Origin: Paenibacillus physcomitrellae
GTDB lineage: Bacteria; Bacillota; Bacilli; Paenibacillales; Paenibacillaceae
DNA length: 64,000 nt
NCBI RefSeq assembly: GCF_002240225.1
Contig: NZ_CP022584.1
Coordinates: 3,934,094 to 3,998,093 of the forward strand
Direction of reading: 5' to 3'
The translations under genes and the position numbers were made by a program. The notes below the pieces were generated by a model, which worked only from the letters and a program-made list of their open reading frames with translations, was not told the DNA's origin and searched no databases. This document shows positions 1-7,002 of this stretch, piece after piece (position 1 is the first letter of the stretch; every line of letters begins with the position of its first letter).

Positions 1-1
1 A

Positions 2-238
2 TTTATTGATTGTGGACTGGTATCCATGCAGCTAATGCTTGTCGCCCGTGCTAAAGGCTATGATACGGTCCCGATGGGCGGCTTTGACCCAATGAAATTT
101 GTAGAACAATTTGACATTCCGGCGAGATATGCCCCAGTTATGCTTATCGCCATCGGTAAGGCGGCGAAGCCCGGACACCGGACGTTAAGATTACCGCTGG
201 AAGAAGTCGCTTTCTTTAATGAATTGCCTAATGCTTGA
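2..238 (+). CDS. Nitroreductase family protein, C-terminal part (cut by window edge)
   Basis: The frame is open from the window edge and ends at a TGA at 236-238, so only about 78 residues of the C-terminus are present. The visible part contains VSMQLMLVARAKGYDTVPMG, then GFDP and a PVMLIAIGKAAKPGH stretch. This is the usual C-terminal signature of FMN-dependent NAD(P)H nitroreductases of the YdgI/YodC type, where it helps form the flavin pocket and dimer interface. Such enzymes reduce nitro or quinone compounds in the cytoplasm; the real substrate cannot be told. A strong hairpin terminator follows about 40 bases downstream, so this is the last gene of its unit. The family call is fairly secure despite the missing N-terminus. 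Confidence 0.8.
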   Translation, partial: FIDCGLVSMQLMLVARAKGYDTVPMGGFDPMKFVEQFDIPARYAPVMLIAIGKAAKPGHRTLRLPLEEVAFFNELPNA

Positions 239-279
239 TATTAATTATTCCTGTTATATAAAAAAAGCCAAAGGATATG

Positions 280-330
280 AACTGCACCTCCATTGTTAAC
301 TGCTAACAATTGGAGGTGCAGTTTTTGCGT
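280..330 (+). terminator. Rho-independent terminator after the nitroreductase gene
   Basis: AACTGCACCTCCA and TGGAGGTGCAGTT form a 13-bp stem extended by the TTGTTA/TAACAA core, followed on the + strand by a T-run with a second T-run just beyond. It is placed correctly to end the nitroreductase transcript. Confidence 0.85.
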
Positions 331-631
331 TTTTTGCGTAGATCAAGAAACTTTGGCGCCTGATACCTTATTTGATCCTAATAGGTATGTCCCTAGACGT
401 CAGACCGGCCTTCGGCTCGCTGAACAGTAGGGTATGGAAGGCATTACGATCGGACGCCGTATTTTTCCTAATCTATTTACTTTTGGGAAGAAGACGAGGG
501 AGCATAGCAGCCAATGGATCTGTTACTTTAGCAATTTGCAGACCATGTGATAGAATGGAGTCATGAAATGGGTACTGATAATGCATCATTGAGCCATGAA
601 GAAGACGCCAATTAAACAGCGAATGTGGAGG

Positions 632-660
632 CATCCCCCATCTTGGAGGGATGTTTTCTT
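632..660 (+). terminator. Short hairpin with T-tract, possible terminator or leader hairpin
   Basis: CATCCC pairs with GGGATG around a CCATCTTGGA loop that can extend the stem, followed by TTTTCTT. No gene is recognised directly upstream, so it may be an orphan terminator or part of the leader of the gene at 725. Confidence 0.4.
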
Positions 661-724
661 GATTAAGGCAATCGGCGATAAGAACAAAGTTGTCGATGTA
701 AACTTAAGAATATAGGGGGATCAC

Positions 725-1294
725 ATGTCCTGGAGCAAATTAAAGCAGCAGCTGGAGAGCTTTCTCAGTCCTGCCCTACAAGGCAGGGTTGAATACCGGG
801 CAACAAGCTACCGTTATTTACCCGATAAAGCAGGGAGCAGTTATATTTCGGTGGATAAAAAGAATGTATTCGATATGAGGGATAAAACCAGCGGCATCCG
901 CTGGTATCAAACGGAGCTGGAGATCAAAAATGACCCGGAAATTGTAATTCCTATCAGCCCGGAAGAAATCGAAGTCGTTAGAAAAGATACCAAAGGGCCG
1001 GTGCCGGAGGATCGGCTCATTGTCATTGCCAGAAACAGAAAAATGACTGAACTTGCAAAAGAGCTTATGGCGGCACAAGCTGCATTAAGTAAATCGAATT
1101 TCACTGTGGAGGCAAATAAGTTCTTAACGACTTCGATTGAGAAAAGCTTGGAGAGCAGTGAGATTATAATGAATGTTTTTGCGCTGCTGGATAAAAGGGT
1201 GGGGAAAAAGCGGATTTTGAGTATGGCCGAGAGGGTTAAGATGAAGCATCCTGTGGTGCGGTATTTTTATGAGGTGAGGCGGGGGACGGTGTGA
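725..1294 (+). CDS. Conserved hypothetical protein, SF0329-like family
   Basis: A 189-residue soluble protein without signal peptide or membrane segments. It resembles, from memory, the family labelled SF0329 in Firmicutes genomes, which has no known function; recognition rests on the N-terminal WSKLKQQLESFL start and the RYxYEVR-type end. The first half is rich in charged and aromatic residues (near residues 30-75), and the middle (about 75-135) is predicted helical. The ATG at 725 follows an AGGGGGATC stretch at the usual distance. Nothing in the neighbourhood helps: the insertion sequence begins about 100 bases downstream. The gene is clearly coding, but no biochemical role should be assigned. 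Confidence 0.7.
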   Translation: MSWSKLKQQLESFLSPALQGRVEYRATSYRYLPDKAGSSYISVDKKNVFDMRDKTSGIRWYQTELEIKNDPEIVIPISPEEIEVVRKDTKGPVPEDRLIVIARNRKMTELAKELMAAQAALSKSNFTVEANKFLTTSIEKSLESSEIIMNVFALLDKRVGKKRILSMAERVKMKHPVVRYFYEVRRGTV

Positions 1295-1390
1295 GGATAA
1301 GCCTTCATTGAAGGTTCGCACTATACTTAGAGTGCATTCACTAATAATCAATTTCCATAAAGAATGATCCATTAAGTCTACTATGTGATA

Positions 1391-1430
1391 TGGACTGTCA
1401 ACAGTAAATCAGACAACTTTTTTAAGGGCT
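1391..1430 (+). repeat. Left terminal inverted repeat of the IS element
   Basis: Starts TGGACTGTCAACAG and ends AAGGGCT. It matches the reverse complement of 2571-2610 at 24 of 40 positions. The transposase stop codon lies inside this repeat, which is common in compact IS3 elements. Confidence 0.75.
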
Positions 1431-2209
1431 GTAGTTTTGTACTGAACGGGTGTCATGTAACCTAGTGAGCCATGAACTCTATGTCTGTTGAACCAATTCA
1501 CATAGTCATATAATTCTACGTTTAGATGGTGAAGACTTTGGAAATGCATCTGGTTAATGAATTCGGTTTTCATTACTTTGTAGGTCGCTTCAGCAACGGC
1601 GTTGTCGTAAGGACAGCCCTTCATGCTTAACGAGCGACCAATGTTAAAAGTCCTTAACAGCGCATCAATATTCTGGTTTTTAAACTCACTTCCACGGTCC
1701 GTGTGGAACCACTGAATGTCGCTTAAGTCGCCTTCTACTGTGGCAAAGGCACGGGAAATTAGAGCAGCGTCCTTACGTGGACCTGCACTGTGGCCAATGA
1801 TTTCTCTGTTAAATAAGTCGATCAATACGCAAATATAATGCCACTTGTGCTGGACTTTCACATACGTCAGATCGCTGACGACAAAGCGTTTCGCTTCCTT
1901 TTGGTCAAACTCACGCTTCAATACATTAGCTGTTTCTGCATCGTTACAAGCCGTTTTATGCGGCTTATACTGGGCGATTGTGTATGTGGACACAAGGCCT
2001 TGCTCTTTCATAATCCGTCCAATTCGGCGCCTGGAAACGATGTATCCTTGCTCCTGAAGTTTCGTTTTAATCTTCCGTGTTCCGTAGGCTTTGCGGTTGC
2101 TCTGGAAAATCTCGACGATAGTCTCCGTAAGGATACTTTCATCTTCGTTTTCTTTATCAATCGCTTCATAGTAAAAAGTGCTTTTCGCGATTTGTAGGAC
2201 TTTGCACAT
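1409..2209 (-). CDS. IS3-family transposase OrfB (DDE integrase domain)
   Basis: Encodes the catalytic half of the transposase. After an N-terminal HTH_21-like region (YGTRKIKTKL, then RRRIGRIMKEQGL) comes the RNase-H-fold integrase core. The first Asp is in VSDLTYVKV, the second in FHTDRGSEFKNQ and the Glu in the YDNAVAEATYKVMKTE block. The C-terminus has the family HRVHGSLGYMTPVQY motif. The protein is probably made as an OrfAB fusion: the orfB frame stays open upstream of the listed start and reaches the end of orfA in the -1 frame, where a GAAAG stretch could serve as a weak slip site. Catalytic residues look complete. Confidence 0.9.
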   Translation of the reverse strand: MCKVLQIAKSTFYYEAIDKENEDESILTETIVEIFQSNRKAYGTRKIKTKLQEQGYIVSRRRIGRIMKEQGLVSTYTIAQYKPHKTACNDAETANVLKREFDQKEAKRFVVSDLTYVKVQHKWHYICVLIDLFNREIIGHSAGPRKDAALISRAFATVEGDLSDIQWFHTDRGSEFKNQNIDALLRTFNIGRSLSMKGCPYDNAVAEATYKVMKTEFINQMHFQSLHHLNVELYDYVNWFNRHRVHGSLGYMTPVQYKTTALKKVV

Positions 2210-2250
2210 TGCTGATACCGAGTATTTATCACGATTTTGCTTTATGATCT

Positions 2251-2532
2251 TTACTTTCGTCCCATGATCAGCGCGGCTTGCTTTAAAATGTCATTCTCCA
2301 TTCGAAGCTGCTTAAGTTCTTTGCGAAGAGCAATAAGTTCGTTTTCTTCTGCCGTTCGGTTATCCTTTTCAGCGAAGGAACCCGAGGTGTTCGCTTGTTT
2401 AATCCAGCGATCTAGAGCAGATGGGCTTAGCTCATACTCTTTCACAATAGCCGCTCTTGATTTCCCGTTTTCATATAACTGAACCATTTGTCTCTTAAAT
2501 TCTGCTGTAAATGTACGTCTTTCTTTTGGCAT
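2251..2532 (-). CDS. IS3-family transposase OrfA (HTH protein)
   Basis: A 93-residue protein with an N-terminal helix-turn-helix of the HTH_8/InsE type (RRTFTAEFKRQMVQLYENG, then ALDRWIKQ) and a C-terminal leucine-zipper-like coiled coil (ENELIALRKELKQLRMEND). It binds the element ends and fuses to OrfB by programmed -1 frameshifting. The final codons GGA CGA AAG TAA overlap the OrfB frame one base back, which fits that model. The start is an ATG with the element's GGAGCGG ribosome site upstream. It belongs to the IS150 group by organisation; no named ISfinder entry is claimed. Confidence 0.88.
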   Translation of the reverse strand: MPKERRTFTAEFKRQMVQLYENGKSRAAIVKEYELSPSALDRWIKQANTSGSFAEKDNRTAEENELIALRKELKQLRMENDILKQAALIMGRK

Positions 2533-2570
2533 AGTAGATCCGCTCCTAATTGTGATTGTTTCATTCTACT

Positions 2571-2610
2571 AGCCCCTAATTTTTCTGTCCAACTAAGTGT
2601 AGCCGATCCA
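2571..2610 (-). repeat. Right terminal inverted repeat of the IS element
   Basis: Read on the minus strand it starts TGGATCGGCTACAC and ends TAGGGGCT, the partner of the left repeat. It lies upstream of orfA and should also carry the element's own promoter. Confidence 0.75.
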
Positions 2611-2677
2611 ATACTCTTTAATTGGTTTAGTGTCAATCTTAGGGTTATCTAGTTTTAGAAAGGGAGTGTAATGTCCA

Positions 2678-3577
2678 ATGTCCGATATTAAACTGTTTTA
2701 TACAAAGAGTGAAGTTATAGAATTACCTGCGGCTTCTGTAACTCTTGAAAGAGAATTACAATTATTAATTGAAAAGAATATGCCCACTTTTTTTGGAATA
2801 ACTTTTCTGAAAAGCGAATATACCACGTCGAACGGTGGTAGAATAGACAGCTTGGGATTGGACGAAAACAATTGCCCTGTTATATTTGAATATAAAAGAA
2901 CGAGTAACGAGAACGTTATCAACCAAGGATTATTTTATCTCGATTGGTTACTCGATCATAAAGCAGAGTTTGAGTTGTTAGTGATGAAAATCTTAGGGAA
3001 AGAGTGTTCGGATGAGTTAGATTGGAGTATGCCCAGACTGATCTGTATAGCAGGAGATTTTACAAAGTATGATGAATATGCAGTTAAACAGATCAATAGA
3101 AACATTGATCTCATACGTTACAAAAAATTTGGAGCGGATTTACTTATGCTGGAACTTGTGAATTCAAGTACGGTAAAACAATTTAATACTCAAGAACAAG
3201 GGGATAAATGGAGTAAGGCCTCTTCAGACAAAACCTTTCAAGAACAGCTTCATTCAACAACATCTGTGCTTAGAGAACTGTATTATTCTATTAGAGACTA
3301 CATACTTGCACTCGGCGATGATCTTACAGAAAATCAGCTGAAGTTGTATACAGCGTTCAAAAAAATTAAAAACATCATTTGTGCAGAAGTCTACCAGAAG
3401 CAAATATTATTACATTTGAGACTAAATCCTGATGAGGTTGAACTTGAAGATGGATTTACTAGGGACATGCGTAATGTAGGGCATTTTGGAACGGGTGATT
3501 TGCAAATTATAGTTAAAACTCCTGAAGATTTTGAAAAGGCAAAACTTTTAATTGATAGAGCTTATAATTTAAACTAG
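2678..3577 (+). CDS. DUF5655 protein with N-terminal PD-(D/E)XK nuclease-like domain
   Basis: A 299-residue cytoplasmic protein. The N-terminal half carries the core of a PD-(D/E)XK fold as in NucS/DUF91-type proteins: Asp57 in GRIDSLG, then Glu71 and Lys73 in VIFEYKRT, and Asn82-Gln83 in the following helix. The C-terminal half (about 205-299) matches the DUF5655 pattern, ending in a GHFGTGDLQI stretch and a final helix. The spacing of the nuclease residues suggests a working metal site, but the substrate is unknown. AGAAAGGGAG lies ahead of the ATG. Its base composition is AT-rich like the next nuclease gene and unlike the main sugar loci. The IS ends 67 bases upstream. A DNA-repair or defence role is only inferred. 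Confidence 0.75.
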   Translation: MSDIKLFYTKSEVIELPAASVTLERELQLLIEKNMPTFFGITFLKSEYTTSNGGRIDSLGLDENNCPVIFEYKRTSNENVINQGLFYLDWLLDHKAEFELLVMKILGKECSDELDWSMPRLICIAGDFTKYDEYAVKQINRNIDLIRYKKFGADLLMLELVNSSTVKQFNTQEQGDKWSKASSDKTFQEQLHSTTSVLRELYYSIRDYILALGDDLTENQLKLYTAFKKIKNIICAEVYQKQILLHLRLNPDEVELEDGFTRDMRNVGHFGTGDLQIIVKTPEDFEKAKLLIDRAYNLN

Positions 3578-3677
3578 ATTAGAAGTTTTAACCACTTCTA
3601 TTGAACAAAATTCAACACACCAATCCATAAATTAAGATTAGTTTGTTATAAAGCAAAAGAACCAGCTAAGTAGTTCC

Positions 3678-3706
3678 AATGCACCCTTGAGGGTGCATTT
3701 CTTTTT
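3678..3706 (+). terminator. Rho-independent terminator after the DUF5655 gene
   Basis: Perfect stem AATGCACCC/GGGTGCATT with a TTGA loop, followed by TCTTTTT. It separates the DUF5655 gene from the Mrr-like gene, so the two have separate transcripts. Confidence 0.85.
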
Positions 3707-3781
3707 ACCTAAATTTAGAGGATATATAGGATCAATTGTCGAAAAATGGATAAATACATAACCGGAAGGATGAGGTTCCAA

Positions 3782-4639
3782 ATGGCTAGGACGTACAAAG
3801 CAGAGGGTAGGCAGTTGGCTTTTGCCTTAAGAGGTTTATTCGTTATTGGTGGACTTGCTATTTATTTCAGTATTCCAGGTTTGCACTGGGGATTCTTTTT
3901 TGGAATTATTCTGGTTGCAGTTTTAGCTGCAGAAATTCTGGGGGCAATGTGGACGCGGAAAAGGCGCACAAACAAAAAGCAGCAGACTAAAACCGGAAAT
4001 AAGAAAAATACACAGACAGCTTCAAGACGCTCCAGCAATTCGGTTAGATCAGACGATATTATTTTGACTAGCCGACTCGATGATTTAACGGGTGCAGAAT
4101 TTGAACGATTACTGGCACTTTATTTCCGAGATAAGGGCTACACCGTTAAGGAAGTAGGAGTAGGTGGAAGTGATGGTGGAGTTGATCTAGTTATCACAGA
4201 CCGTCGTGGTGAGAAAACGGCTGTACAAGCCAAATGTTATGCGGATCATCATATGGTTCCGGTAATGACTGTACGTGAATTAGTTGCAGCCAAAAGAAAT
4301 CATGATTGTATTCTGTCCTTACTTGTCACTACATCTGATCTGACCCCTCCTGCCAAGAAGGAGGCAGAACAATTTAAAGTCGACTATTGGCACGGGGGCC
4401 TTGTTGAGCAAAAGCTAACTGCTTGGGGAAAATGGAAACCTAGCAAGAAACGCCGTCCTATTGAAAAGAGACCTGCTACAGCCAAGTCTGAGATAGCTAA
4501 AGCTAAAAGAGAAGTTGCGGCAACAAACACTATGACGTGCAAATGCGGTGCTCCAATGGTTCGAAGAAAGAGTAAGGAAGGGACAGAATTTTGGGGTTGT
4601 AGTACCTTTCCGAAGTGCCGGAATACAAGAAAAGTGTGA
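3782..4639 (+). CDS. Membrane-anchored Mrr-type restriction endonuclease-like protein
   Basis: Two transmembrane helices near residues 16-52 are followed by a basic Lys/Arg/Thr-rich linker. Next comes an Mrr_cat domain (about 95-205) with Asp135 in GGVDLV and Gln149/Lys151 in VQAKCY, the PD-(D/E)XK catalytic set. A C-terminal topoisomerase-type zinc finger (about 252-283) has CKCGAPMVRR and CSTFPKC. Membrane-bound Mrr-like proteins with this layout are common in Firmicutes; their physiological role is unsettled, with methylated or foreign DNA cleavage the usual suggestion. The ATG at 3782 is preferred because AAGGATGAGG lies 7 bases before it. An in-frame ATG at 3746 would add 12 residues but has poor spacing. 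A TTGTCGAAAAA sequence lies just upstream. Confidence 0.8.
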   Translation: MARTYKAEGRQLAFALRGLFVIGGLAIYFSIPGLHWGFFFGIILVAVLAAEILGAMWTRKRRTNKKQQTKTGNKKNTQTASRRSSNSVRSDDIILTSRLDDLTGAEFERLLALYFRDKGYTVKEVGVGGSDGGVDLVITDRRGEKTAVQAKCYADHHMVPVMTVRELVAAKRNHDCILSLLVTTSDLTPPAKKEAEQFKVDYWHGGLVEQKLTAWGKWKPSKKRRPIEKRPATAKSEIAKAKREVAATNTMTCKCGAPMVRRKSKEGTEFWGCSTFPKCRNTRKV

Positions 4640-5043
4640 CGTTTTAAACTTGTTTATATTTTCAAAGTGGAAAAAATCTAAAGGAGCGATAATTCCAGTG
4701 GCCGACCTATTAATCTCAATTAAAAGGCAAAAAGAGCTTCGCAAATGGAAAGTAATTTTATTTCCTAAGCATACGTGGACTTAGCTTCGAATCAGGTTAA
4801 GGTTGAGTTTGATGAAGAGTAGAATAATATAGTGATAGACCGCTCCTTCGACAGGGCGGTCTAGTTCTTTTGAACAACGAAGCAGCTCCCAATCCAACCC
4901 GCAGCAAAATTCCCCTTGATTTCCCCACGCTTTCCACCCAAAATAACAATAAAATGTTTACCCTGAAATTCCAATGTCCATGAAAGTTTAGCCTATTACG
5001 CCAACGAAGGAACTTTAAGCTAACCAGAATGGAGGGTTAAGCG
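4640..5043. other. Intergenic region before the arabinoside locus
   Basis: 404 bases without a convincing gene. They hold a terminator at 4836-4870 and then about 170 bases that should contain the promoter of the YesN-type regulator; no clear -35/-10 pair was picked out. A 28-codon frame starting GTG at 4699 has an AGGAG site too far upstream to be trusted. Confidence 0.5.
4836..4870 (+). terminator. Rho-independent terminator downstream of the Mrr-like gene
   Basis: TAGACCGC pairs with GCGGTCTA around a TCCTTCGACAGG loop region, followed by GTTCTTTT. It isolates the sugar-use locus from the nuclease genes. Confidence 0.8.
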
Positions 5044-7002
5044 TTGAAAATACTTATCGTAGACGATGAACCGAGGCACCTTCGGGGGATGGTGAATCTG
5101 ATCCGCCAGCTGCGTCCGGAGGCGGAGTTGACAGCGGCGAAGGATGGTGTCGCTGCACTGGAGCAGGTTAGGCGAGATTGTCCGGAAGCGATTTTGACGG
5201 ACATCCGGATGCCTCATATGGACGGGCTGGCTTTTCTCGGGAAGCTGAAAGAGGAAGGGATTTTTTCCAAAGTGATTATTGTATCCGCTTACAATATGTT
5301 TGAATATGCGCAGACGGCGATCCGCCACGGGGCTTATGATTATTTGTTAAAGCCGGTAGAGATCGAGAGCGTGGAACGTTTGCTGGACCGGATTGAGCTT
5401 CAGTTGCGGTTGGAATCGAACCAGCGTAGAGAAGCGGAAGCCTTGAAGCAGCAGCTGACGCTGGCTTCCTCGGCTTACCGCAGCCGGCTGTATCTGTCAT
5501 GGCTTAACGAGAGCTTGACGCCTTCGGAACAAAGGGAGATGGAGAAGGAAGAGTGGCTGAAGGGCGGAGGACTCCTTATTTATTCTGAACTGAGGGGAGT
5601 AGGAGCCGCAGGAGGAATCATGGGAACCGAAGCCGAGGAGGAGAACATCAGCGAGACTGTTTATTTGCAAATGCCAGAGCATGCCCATGAGCAAGCTCAG
5701 ACGCAAGGCCTTGAGCAAAGCCTGGAACAAGTTCTGGAGCAAGGCTGGTCGAAGCTGGGGAAAGCACTTACTCTTACGATTTCCCAGAATGGTCTCCAAA
5801 AGCGGGGGATTCACGCGGTAACCTTGGTACATACATCTCAGCCCATCTTCTCCGTGTCCCCTCCATATACGCCTGCCGCGGAAAAACTGCTGCGGTCAAT
5901 TGCCGATTCAATCTCCGCCGAGTTGGCGATGGCCGGGAATTTGCTAACGCATGGACTTGCCATGACCGGGCGGCTGACGCACGGGGTTAGCCCATACTGC
6001 GAGTTGCTAATAAAGGGCGGGCCGCAGGCGTATCGGGCGGCGCGGGAAGCTAATGAGCATAACTTTTTTTCAAACTGGAATGGACTGTTCCTGTATGGTC
6101 AGCAGCGACTGGAGTCTTCTTGTTATCCGGCTGTTCCTTCCTACCAATCTGCTTCCTCCTACCAACCTGCTTCCGGCCATTCTACTTCCCGCCATCCTGC
6201 ACCTCCCGTCCAACCTGCGTCTCCCCGTTTTCCTGCACCTTCCAGCAGTCAAGCTCCGGAAGATTCGGGCAAGTTATCTATAGATCTGGAGAGCCTGTTT
6301 GAAGCGCTGCTGGATAATGGTGACAGGGGTGTGAGCAAGGTTGAGATTGAGGGCAGCGCTCGGCCCAAAGCTTCCGCCGATGCCGCCGACCTCGCCATCA
6401 TTCAGTGCCGGTCCGCCTTCGACCGGCTTTCCAATTCCGGCTATGCAAGCCCGGTCCTCCTCAAAGAGCAAGCTTCGCTGCTCCTGATGAAGCTCCAGAG
6501 CAGAATCCGTGAGCTGGTGGACCGGAGGCTGGACAGCCGGCTTACGCAATCTGCGGCGGCGCTGGTTCAAGAATGCCATACTTATGACGAGCTTATGGCC
6601 TTGCTGGAGCAAAGTCTGCGTGAAATCCACCAGGCTTTGAAGCAAATCCAGCAGGATAAAAGCGAAGTTGTCGTGGCCAGTTGTCTCAGGTGGATCGAAG
6701 AGCATATGAAGGAGGATTTGACGCTTGAGCGGGCTGCGGACCATTTTTTCTTTAATGCGTCTTATTTCAGCACGTTTATGAAGAACAAGACGGGACGGAC
6801 TTTTTCCGAGCATGTTACGGCGATCCGCATGAAGCGGGCCAAGGAGCTGCTGGCGGAGAACAAGCTTAAAATCTACGAAATTTCTGCAGAATGCGGATAT
6901 CAGGATACGAAATATTTTTGCCGGGTATTCAAGAAGCATTACGGCCTGTCGCCGCAAGCCTACAAACATGCTTCCCTGCCGGAAAGGAGGAGCATGGAAT
7001 GA
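5044..7002 (+). CDS. YesN-type response regulator, receiver plus AraC HTH
   Basis: DNA-binding partner of the kinase encoded next. The N-terminal receiver (1-125) has acidic Asp7-Asp8, phospho-acceptor Asp53 in LTDIRMPHMDG, Ser81 and Lys103 in LLKPVE. The C-terminal AraC double HTH (about 550-645) has LTLERAADHFFFNASYFS and the second motif ending CGYQDTKYFCRVFKKHYG. At 652 residues it is longer than usual YesN proteins. The extra length includes a Ser/Pro/Gln-rich stretch near residues 360-405 encoded by short tandem repeats. The start is TTG at 5044 behind GGAGGG. It overlaps the kinase gene by 4 bases, and the pair very likely activates the ABC transporter and glycosidase genes downstream in response to an extracellular sugar. 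Confidence 0.9.
   Translation: MKILIVDDEPRHLRGMVNLIRQLRPEAELTAAKDGVAALEQVRRDCPEAILTDIRMPHMDGLAFLGKLKEEGIFSKVIIVSAYNMFEYAQTAIRHGAYDYLLKPVEIESVERLLDRIELQLRLESNQRREAEALKQQLTLASSAYRSRLYLSWLNESLTPSEQREMEKEEWLKGGGLLIYSELRGVGAAGGIMGTEAEEENISETVYLQMPEHAHEQAQTQGLEQSLEQVLEQGWSKLGKALTLTISQNGLQKRGIHAVTLVHTSQPIFSVSPPYTPAAEKLLRSIADSISAELAMAGNLLTHGLAMTGRLTHGVSPYCELLIKGGPQAYRAAREANEHNFFSNWNGLFLYGQQRLESSCYPAVPSYQSASSYQPASGHSTSRHPAPPVQPASPRFPAPSSSQAPEDSGKLSIDLESLFEALLDNGDRGVSKVEIEGSARPKASADAADLAIIQCRSAFDRLSNSGYASPVLLKEQASLLLMKLQSRIRELVDRRLDSRLTQSAAALVQECHTYDELMALLEQSLREIHQALKQIQQDKSEVVVASCLRWIEEHMKEDLTLERAADHFFFNASYFSTFMKNKTGRTFSEHVTAIRMKRAKELLAENKLKIYEISAECGYQDTKYFCRVFKKHYGLSPQAYKHASLPERRSME
6139..6174 (+). 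repeat. Short tandem repeat inside the YesN-type regulator gene
   Basis: Two adjacent 18-base units differing at one position (TCCTACCAA T/C CTGCTTCC), with more degenerate Pro/Ser-coding copies up to about 6250. They encode a low-complexity linker between receiver and DNA-binding domain. Copy number could vary between strains because the unit is a multiple of three. Confidence 0.7.

Larger units (their letters stand above)
239..724. other. Long intergenic stretch without a convincing gene
   Basis: Between the nitroreductase stop and the next gene there are 486 bases. They hold the strong terminator at 280-330 and a second short hairpin at 632-660 (CATCCC/GGGATG with TTTTCTT), which could end a small transcript or be a leader hairpin for the next gene. 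The only longer open frame (372-566) has no ribosome binding site and no recognisable motif. The stretch may be a remnant of lost genes, but nothing in it identifies one. Confidence 0.5.
1391..2610 (-). mobile_element. Complete IS3-family (IS150-group) insertion sequence, 1220 bp
   Basis: The element runs from TGGA at 1391 to TCCA at 2610. The terminal 40 bases on each side, read inward, match at 24 of 40 positions (TGGA tips, a shared GACA block and a shared GGGCT at the inner edge). The bases just outside are ATA on both sides (1388-1390 and 2611-2613), a 3-bp target duplication as IS3 elements make. Inside are orfA and orfB on the minus strand in two frames. Both are intact, so the copy looks recent and possibly active. 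It landed between the SF0329-like gene and the DUF5655 gene without breaking either, but it may separate the latter from its original promoter. Confidence 0.9.

Noticed and set aside
372..566. 64-codon open frame in the first intergenic region
   Set aside because: No ribosome binding site, no family motif, odd composition with Arg/Cys-rich runs; most likely a chance frame.
3737..3743. Perfect Spo0A box TGTCGAA before the Mrr-like gene
   Set aside because: Single heptamer expected by chance several times in the window; overlaps the leader near the start codon and has no partner site.
4699..4785. 28-codon frame starting GTG at 4699
   Set aside because: AGGAG lies about 13 bases upstream, too far, and the peptide matches nothing I know.
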